DNA of 64,000 nt from Actinosynnema sp042752395 (GTDB taxonomy: Bacteria; Actinomycetota; Actinomycetes; Mycobacteriales; Pseudonocardiaceae). Position numbers and translations under genes: made by a program. Shown piece after piece: positions 59,192 through 64,000 of this stretch. The DNA is taken from positions 1 through 64,000 of the forward strand of contig NZ_JBHYXZ010000022.1 in the NCBI RefSeq assembly GCF_042752395.1, given 5' to 3'. Numbering within the stretch: position 1 is the stretch's first letter; the number at the start of each line of letters is the position of its first letter. The notes beneath the pieces are model-generated. The model worked only from the letters and a program-made list of their open reading frames with translations, was not told the origin of the DNA and made no database searches.

Positions 59192-59680
59192 GTGGACTTC
59201 GCCGACGGGGTCGCCAAGACCTTCCGCATGGACGACGAGGCGTGGCGTCGCCACGCCAACCCCTGGAGCGTGTGGACCCGCTTCGCCGCCATCCCGGCCC
59301 TGCTGCCGGCCGTGTGGAGCCGGGCCTGGATCGGCTGGTGGAGCTTGGTGCCCATCGGGGTCGTGGTGGTGTGGCTGTTCGTCAACCCGCGAGTGTTCCC
59401 GCCGGTCGACGCCCCCGAGAGCTGGGCCGCGCGGGGCATCCACGGCGAACGTGCCTGGCTGCGCGACCGCGATTCGGTCGCGCCGGACCACCGCGCCGTC
59501 CTGCGCCTGCTGGTCGTCCTGGGCCTCGCCGGGTTCGGGCTGGTCGTGTGGGGCCTGGTCGCCCTGGAGGTGTGGCCCACGGTGTTCGGTGCGACCGTGC
59601 TGGTCCTGGCACAACTCTGGCGCATCGACCGCTTCACCTACCTGTGGGAAGCGACGATCACACGCCAGGGTTCGGCGTGA
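59192..59680 (+). CDS. Membrane protein of about 160 residues, unknown function
   Basis: A 162-residue protein. Hydrophobic segments are at about 30-45, 48-66, 105-125 and 128-145 (WWSLVPIGVVVVWLF, LLVVLGLAGFGLVVWGLVAL). The N-terminal part MDEEAW-like phrase FRMDDEAWRRHANPWSVWTRF and the central RGIHGERAWL recur in a poorly known family of small membrane proteins. GTG at 59192 has AGGAGG upstream. It lies 26 nt behind the glycosyltransferase and may be in its operon. Confidence 0.75.
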   Translation: MDFADGVAKTFRMDDEAWRRHANPWSVWTRFAAIPALLPAVWSRAWIGWWSLVPIGVVVVWLFVNPRVFPPVDAPESWAARGIHGERAWLRDRDSVAPDHRAVLRLLVVLGLAGFGLVVWGLVALEVWPTVFGATVLVLAQLWRIDRFTYLWEATITRQGSA

Positions 59681-59853
59681 GCACGCCGGCGCCGGCGCGG
59701 GGGCGGCGCGAACGCGGCCGGGGGATCGCTGTCGGTGCCGGCCCGCCCGGATCGGATTCGTCCGGCGACCGACTGGTGGTGCGGTGCCCGTGCGGCACGT
59801 GCGCGGGTCGGACCGCGATGACGGACCCGACGGAGCCGAGAACCCGCCGCCGG

Positions 59854-60720
59854 TCAGGTCTTCACCGCCAGGACGCACCGCTCGATCTCCGACACCGGAA
59901 GCGCGCGACCGGCGGGGCGCAGGTAGCGGGCGTCGTACTCCGCGGGCCCGACCTGCTCCACCGCGGCCCACCCGTAGGGTGCGAGGAAGTCCTCCACCTT
60001 GTCGGGAGCGAGACCGAAACGCCACAACCGCTTGCCGGAAACGAACTCCCGGTGGGCGGCCTGCGCGCCGTACAGGGAGGTGCCGTCCAGGAAGTCCCGC
60101 CGGACGTAGGTGAACACCAGTTCACTGCCCGGCGCCGCCTCTGCCAGGAAGTCGAACGTCGCCCGCACCCCCGGCTCGTCCAGGTACTGGGTCACCGCCT
60201 CCCACACGAACAGCGTCCGCTGCCCACGGCGGTAACCGCGCTGCGCCAGGACCTCACCCAGGTCCTGGGTGCCGAAGTCGACCGGCACCAGCGTCACCCG
60301 TGCGGACACCTCGGCGCCCAGGCGGGCGATCAGGGCGCGCTTGCGTTCGACGTTGACCGGCAGGTCCACCTCGTACACCGACGCCCCGGCCGGTCGTGCG
60401 ATCCGGTGGGCGCGCGTGTCGAACCCCGCCCCGAGCACCACCACCGCCTCGATCCCGGTGGTCAGGGCGGCGCGCACCCGGTCGTCGATGTACCGCTTGC
60501 GGCACAGCACACCCGCCCACAACCCCGGGACCTTCTTCTCGGTGGCCGCGATGAGTGCCCGTCGCACGGGCCGCCACCGCGCGCACGCGACCGCCACTCT
60601 CCCGACCGCCGGCAGCAGGCGGCCGGCCAACTCATCGCGCACCAGCGGTCGGTCCTCGGCCTGCTCCACCGCGACGATCACCATCGGGCCCACGGCGGTC
60701 TGCGCCGCACGATCGCTCAT
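59854..60720 (-). CDS. Class I SAM-dependent methyltransferase (TIGR00027 type)
   Basis: A 288-residue enzyme. The N-terminal RTAVGPMV-like phrase is QTAVGPMVIVAVEQAEDRP. Motif I is VVVLGAGFDTRAHRI. Further motifs are VYEVDLPVNVERKRA, FVWEAVTQYLDEPGV and LVFTYVRRDFLDG. The family is related to leucine carboxyl methyltransferases, and substrates are mostly unknown. ATG at 60720 has GAGGAG upstream and is 29 nt behind leader element copy 4. It is an intact paralogue of the frameshifted gene at 46803-47658, which carries the same leader. Confidence 0.9.
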   Translation of the reverse strand: MSDRAAQTAVGPMVIVAVEQAEDRPLVRDELAGRLLPAVGRVAVACARWRPVRRALIAATEKKVPGLWAGVLCRKRYIDDRVRAALTTGIEAVVVLGAGFDTRAHRIARPAGASVYEVDLPVNVERKRALIARLGAEVSARVTLVPVDFGTQDLGEVLAQRGYRRGQRTLFVWEAVTQYLDEPGVRATFDFLAEAAPGSELVFTYVRRDFLDGTSLYGAQAAHREFVSGKRLWRFGLAPDKVEDFLAPYGWAAVEQVGPAEYDARYLRPAGRALPVSEIERCVLAVKT

Positions 60721-60749
60721 CAGTGCTCCTCGGGAACGGTCCGACACGA

Positions 60750-60774
60750 CGCCGACCAGACTTCCCGGCACACC
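60750..60774 (-). promoter_or_regulatory. 25-bp leader element, copy 4
   Basis: Core GCCGGGAAGTCTGGTCGGC on the minus strand, 29 nt before the methyltransferase ATG at 60720. A TAGGGT hexamer (60782-60787) lies 7 nt upstream, the short form also seen at copy 1. Confidence 0.65.
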
Positions 60775-60892
60775 GACACCCACCCTACAACCGCCGTGCT
60801 CCGGCGGGATCCGCTCCGGTGGAGGAGGGCCAGTTCGCCTTTCGCGGTCCGAGACCGGCCGGTTGCCTTCGCGGTGGTCTGCCGCACCGGGG

Positions 60893-61321
60893 CTACGGCA
60901 CGGGCAGCGGCGACAGCAGCCAGCGCCCGTCCTTCTCCACGACGGCCTGGGCGAAACTCACCTCGCCGTTGGACTCCGAACGGCCGGACACCACGATCTG
61001 CGGGAAGCCGCCGCGACTGCGGCCTGGTGTCACCGTCGTTCCGCTGATCTTCACTTCGTCCAGGCGGTCGAAGTACGAGTCGGTGAAGTTGTCGATGCCC
61101 GAACTCGGGTAGTCCACCAGGTTGCCGAAAGCATCGCGGTCACGGTTGTCCAGCGAGGCTCGCAGATCCCTGGCCAGATCCTCGAACGAGGCGGCCCCCG
61201 GCTCCGGCTCACGTGCGATGGAAATCGTGAGGAAGGCGATCCAGCCCAGGACAAGGGCCATCACCACCGGAACGATCACGCGTCTCTGTGCTACCCGGAC
61301 CACCGCTCCATGATGGCACAC
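60893..61321 (-). CDS. Membrane-anchored protein with an NTF2-like extracytoplasmic domain
   Basis: A 142-residue protein. One membrane helix (about 14-34, VIVPVVMALVLGWIAFLTIS) is followed by a soluble domain with DLARDLRASLDNRDRDAFGNLVDYP and VSFAQAVVEKDGRWLLSPLPVP, which fits a small NTF2-like fold. GTG at 61321 gives the longest form; GTG at 61303 is possible, and no good ribosome site decides. Function unknown. Confidence 0.65.
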   Translation of the reverse strand: MCHHGAVVRVAQRRVIVPVVMALVLGWIAFLTISIAREPEPGAASFEDLARDLRASLDNRDRDAFGNLVDYPSSGIDNFTDSYFDRLDEVKISGTTVTPGRSRGGFPQIVVSGRSESNGEVSFAQAVVEKDGRWLLSPLPVP

Positions 61322-61390
61322 ACCGGTGTTCCGGAAGCCGGTCCGCGCACGTGGCTGCCCACCTGTGGCGCCGGGGACGGCGCACGAGCG

Positions 61391-61430
61391 GTTCAGGGCT
61401 CCGTCCTGCGCGTCGGACGGAGCCCTGAAC
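61391..61430 (-). terminator. Strong hairpin after the secreted-protein gene
   Basis: GTTCAGGGCTCCGTCC (61391-61406) and GGACGGAGCCCTGAAC (61415-61430) form a perfect 16-bp stem with an 8-nt loop, 39 nt downstream of the stop of the gene at 61470-61907. Confidence 0.8.
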
Positions 61431-61469
61431 GGGCGGTCGAGAACCGGACCGCGCCCGCCGATCGGACGT

Positions 61470-61907
61470 CTAGCTGTGGATCGTGGCGCAGGGCCTCTTG
61501 CCGGGCCACCCGTTCCAGTTCCCGCACACCTGCATGCCGTCGGCGAAGTCGAGGCCGACGTTGGTGCCGACTTCGATGCGCTGGGTCCGCTGACCCGTGA
61601 CGTACGTGCTCTGGTAGTAGTAGATGTTGTTCCCGATGCTGATCTTGCCGTAGTCGGTCCACGGCGCGTACGCGGCGACGTTGGTGTGCCGCGTCAGCCC
61701 GATGTAGTCCACGTGCAGACCGGTGCCCCGCACGATCACGCACACCGAGTAGTCCAGACCCGCGTTGCCGGTGCAGACCTCCGCGCTGAGCACTCCCACG
61801 TTGCCGAGGTCGCTCCCGGTGGTGGCCTGCGCGGCACTGCCACCGGAGACGACACCCAACAAGACGATCGCCAATGCGCCGAGCAGAATTCGCACACGTT
61901 TCAGCAC
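61470..61907 (-). CDS. Secreted protein, unknown function
   Basis: A 145-residue protein with a Sec signal (VLKRVRILLGALAIVLLGVVSGGSAAQA; cleavage expected near residue 28). The mature domain of about 115 residues has four Cys (EVCTGN, SVCVIV, MQVCGNW, RPCATI) and many Tyr/Asn/Gly, suggesting a disulfide-bonded beta fold. GTG at 61907 has GAAGGGA upstream. I do not recognise the family. A strong terminator follows. Confidence 0.75.
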   Translation of the reverse strand: MLKRVRILLGALAIVLLGVVSGGSAAQATTGSDLGNVGVLSAEVCTGNAGLDYSVCVIVRGTGLHVDYIGLTRHTNVAAYAPWTDYGKISIGNNIYYYQSTYVTGQRTQRIEVGTNVGLDFADGMQVCGNWNGWPGKRPCATIHS

Positions 61908-62751
61908 TGAAGTTCCCTTCGGTTTCGCCCAACAAAGTGGGGAACACGGTCGAGCGCGGACTGCGTTCCGCAGGCTTGATCCGCGCCGCATCGTTGCGCT
62001 GTTCCCAGCGCATGGCGCAACGACGGTCGCGATCTACGATCGAACGCACAGGCCGGGGGATTGCCGTCGCGGATTCGCGGTCGGGTCGTCGAGACAGAGT
62101 CGACCGCCTGGGCATTACCCCTGTGCCAACCCGCCGACTCTGCGGGCGTTGACCGGACTGCCGTTGCGGAGGTGGCCGCCTGAGTGGCGGGAGGAATGGT
62201 CCGAAATGTCGGTCGACTTGCTACGGCACCATGGTCCCGGGCGCCGAGGCCATCGTGGCCGGCCCATTTCCACGCCTGCGCGACATTACCGCCCCCAATC
62301 GGTGGTGCGGACCGGGTGGACCGCTCGTCGATGCACCGAAAGTATCCATCCGACTACGCACGATCAACCTGCTGTGTGCTGCGTCACTGCCCCGGTCGGA
62401 GGTGTCCGCTCTTGATTGCGGGGCATCCCGAGGTGCGGTTCCGACGCTCCCACCGGTGAAGACAGCGATGCCTCGGCTCGTCTCGCACCCTGTCCCGTTC
62501 ATCGTCCCCGACCACCGTTCCGGCTCGCCGTCGAGCAGGTCCCCCGCCATCTGCCCTACGTGCGTTGTGTATCGCCGGCGGGACAGGTTCCAAGGGGTTT
62601 CCGCTGCGGCCGGGTAGCTTCGCCGTTCCTGCAGGGTGTGATGCCCGTCGCGAGTTCGGATGGCGGTGGCCACCCGGGCAGCACACCGCGGCAGGCCCTG
62701 TGACGGCGCCGCGCACACCTGATCGCAAGGTGCACCCGCAGGGTCTGCCGA
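61908..62751. other. Non-coding stretch, nothing recognised
   Basis: This 844-bp interval has no credible coding frame on either strand; open frames are Arg/Pro/Ser-rich and lack ribosome sites. It probably holds the promoter for the secreted protein and the 3' region of the HTH regulator. Confidence 0.4.
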
Positions 62752-63375
62752 TTATCGGCCGAGGCGGACGAGGAACTCGTCGAGGCGGTCGAAGAGCGTG
62801 TACGCGGCCAGCAGGTGGGGTGTCTCTTCGGTGAAGTGTGCGGCGTGCAGGTACGCGTAGAGCACGACGGCGGGGCCGTCGGGCATGCGGAAGTAGGTCA
62901 GGGGGTGGTGCTCGAACCCGGGGTGTAGCCCGGCGCCGGAAGGGATGACGCGCACCGTGACGTCGGCGCGGTCCACGACGGCCTGTTCCAGCACGTAGGC
63001 GGTGCACCGTTCGGGATCGAGCCGGGTGAAGGCCGGGTGGATGCCCAGTGGTGCGAAGAGGTCGATACGTTCCGCGGTCCGGCAGAGCAGGTCCAGAGCG
63101 GTCGTCGCTTCGGCGTTCCAGGAGCACCACATCTCGGGCTGGTTCGCCTGACGGGCCGCTCTGGTGAGGTGGTTCCACTCCGAACCGCAGAGCGGCTTGT
63201 AGGCGGGCAGGACTGAGTGCCACGAGTCCGTGATGCCGTCTTCCAGTTGTCGGACGTCGTCGGCTTGCTGCCCGGTGCGGGCGGCGAGTTCGGCAACCGT
63301 CAGGCCGGCGGCGTCGCGCAGTTGGCGGAGTTCGAGGCCGAGCAGGCGGCCACGCAGCGTGGGCGTGCCTTCCAT
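62752..63375 (-). CDS. XRE-type HTH regulator with DUF5753-like domain
   Basis: A 207-residue protein. The N-terminal helix-turn-helix is RLLGLELRQLRDAAGLTVAELAARTGQ (about 9-50). The remainder matches DUF5753: DRADVTVRVIPSGAGLHPGF, PLTYFRMPDGPAVVLY. The usual length is about 280, so the middle is shortened. These regulators are abundant in Streptomyces-like bacteria, often beside a DUF397 gene, which I do not see here. ATG at 63375 overlaps the end of a 19-codon frame as TGATG. Confidence 0.8.
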   Translation of the reverse strand: MEGTPTLRGRLLGLELRQLRDAAGLTVAELAARTGQQADDVRQLEDGITDSWHSVLPAYKPLCGSEWNHLTRAARQANQPEMWCSWNAEATTALDLLCRTAERIDLFAPLGIHPAFTRLDPERCTAYVLEQAVVDRADVTVRVIPSGAGLHPGFEHHPLTYFRMPDGPAVVLYAYLHAAHFTEETPHLLAAYTLFDRLDEFLVRLGR

Positions 63376-63628
63376 CAGTCGGTCACCTCGTGGCGACGGG
63401 TCGTGGCCTGCGGTGCGTTGTCGGGTTTGATCATGCGGCTATCTCTGCTGTTCCTGGTGGAAGGCGGGCGTAGTGGAGGCTTGAAGGGGTGGGGCGGCAG
63501 GGGGTGCGGGTGCGGCCCTGCCGCCCCGGCGACCGGCTCGGTCCGGCGCTCTGCGGGCATCGGTCACGTGGAGGCAGCGTGATCGGGGTATGCGCGAGCG
63601 CTGTGCGAAACGGATCGGGCCGGCTGGA

Positions 63629-64000
63629 TCAGCAGGCGACGACGTCGTCGGGTGGGTCGGTTCTCGCAGCCCGACACCGGGGCAGGCGCGGTGGAGCGGC
63701 CCGGCATCGTGCCGTCGAGAGCCGGTGTCGTGGGTGGTGACCGGTCGCGTTGTCGCGGGCGAGTTGGAACTCCAGCAGCGCTCGGCACGGCACCGGTTCG
63801 CGGCGCCACCAGCGTCCCGCCCGGCAGTGCGTGCAGTGGCCGTTCGCGTCCGGCACGTGCAGCGCGAGCAGGGCCTGCAACCCGGCGGCCAGGCCGGGCA
63901 CTTCGGTGCGTGCCACGTCGGCGACGGTGTGCTCGTCACCGTCGAGCACCACGTCGCGCAACGCGTCGAGGTCGGACCACAGCCGGTCGCACAACGCGGC
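63629..64000 (-). CDS. Small Cys/His protein, 5' end beyond the window
   Basis: At least 123 codons, open to the window edge. The centre reads LLALHVPDANGHCTHCRAGRWWRREPVPC, a CxxC plus Cys/His cluster typical of small actinobacterial zinc-ribbon-like proteins that often accompany XRE/DUF5753 regulators. The C-terminal 50 residues are Arg/Pro-rich and may be read-through of a degraded end. A TTG at 63994 could serve as start, but the frame continues upstream. Confidence 0.55.
   Translation of the reverse strand, partial: AALCDRLWSDLDALRDVVLDGDEHTVADVARTEVPGLAAGLQALLALHVPDANGHCTHCRAGRWWRREPVPCRALLEFQLARDNATGHHPRHRLSTARCRAAPPRLPRCRAARTDPPDDVVAC

Noticed and set aside
46611..60774. Interpreting the four 25-bp copies as transposon ends or a MITE
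   Set aside because: They are not paired as inverted ends around a mobile unit, have no target duplications, and keep a constant distance to start codons.
1..64000. CRISPR arrays, tRNA or rRNA genes, insertion sequences
   Set aside because: I saw no regularly spaced repeats, no tRNA-like cloverleaf with CCA-type end, no rRNA sequence, and no transposase motifs.

Overview
High-GC actinobacterial chromosome segment, most like Pseudonocardiaceae/Actinosynnema-type genomes. The sequence shows very high GC, frequent GTG starts with GTGA/ATGA stop-start overlaps, the edge of a type II polyketide gene set, and many homologues of the mycobacterial DosR (dormancy) regulon. Three scaffold gaps and several homopolymer-rich stretches mark places where the assembly is doubtful.

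Layout. (1) 1-601: tail of a type II PKS set (KS-alpha end, an internally deleted chain-length factor, an ACP). (2) 643-3835: a persulfide/sulfide-handling locus with a CstR/CsoR-type repressor, broken TauE-like and rhodanese genes, an MBL-fold/rhodanese protein, a single-domain rhodanese, and three 16-bp C4/G4 operators. (3) 4051-10724: a lipoprotein, a LysM protein, membrane proteins, and DosR-type genes (DUF1876/Rv1738-like, nicotinate phosphoribosyltransferase, CBS-BON protein). (4) 11193-25940: GH65 enzyme, flavodoxin, an orphan 569-aa membrane protein, a P1B ATPase fused to a hemerythrin domain, universal stress proteins, an Acg-type nitroreductase and a DevS/DosT-like heme-GAF histidine kinase. 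(5) 25986-38842: two back-to-back minus-strand operons. One encodes a group 3b-like [NiFe]-hydrogenase (beta, cNMP-binding protein, gamma, small, large, maturation protease). The other carries an Acg nitroreductase, a PEP synthase-like enzyme and hypF-C-D-E. (6) 39723-44555: Hsp20, an Rv1733c-like membrane protein, DUF1918 protein, a second GH65 enzyme and a USP-like protein. (7) 44838-64000: more ordinary accessory genes: secreted proteins, SRPBCC/DUF3040 pair, two TIGR00027-type methyltransferases (one frameshifted), PucR-type regulator, NfeD/SPFH pair, TetR plus FAD monooxygenase, NhaA, Trk/Ktr potassium uptake, TetR plus GT1 glycosyltransferase, and a DUF5753-type HTH regulator.

How it fits together. 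Regions 3-6 read as one hypoxia/dormancy island. A 14-bp motif of the form GGGNCNNNRGTCCC, close to the core of the M. tuberculosis DosR box, lies upstream of at least ten transcription units here, often as pairs whose starts are 23 or 35 bp apart. The heme-GAF kinase is the likely sensor; its response regulator is not in the window. The predicted outputs are H2 cycling coupled to NAD(P), PEP/pyruvate rerouting, NAD salvage, USPs, chaperone and ribosome-hibernation-like proteins, and metal transport.

A second signal not explained by ordinary annotation is a 25-bp sequence (core GCCGGGAAGYCTGGTCGGC) found four times, each 29-33 nt before the start codon of a different gene (a 45-aa ORF coupled to a methyltransferase, nhaA, a small membrane protein, a second methyltransferase). 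It behaves like a structured 5'-leader element and is the best candidate here for an uncharacterised regulatory system.
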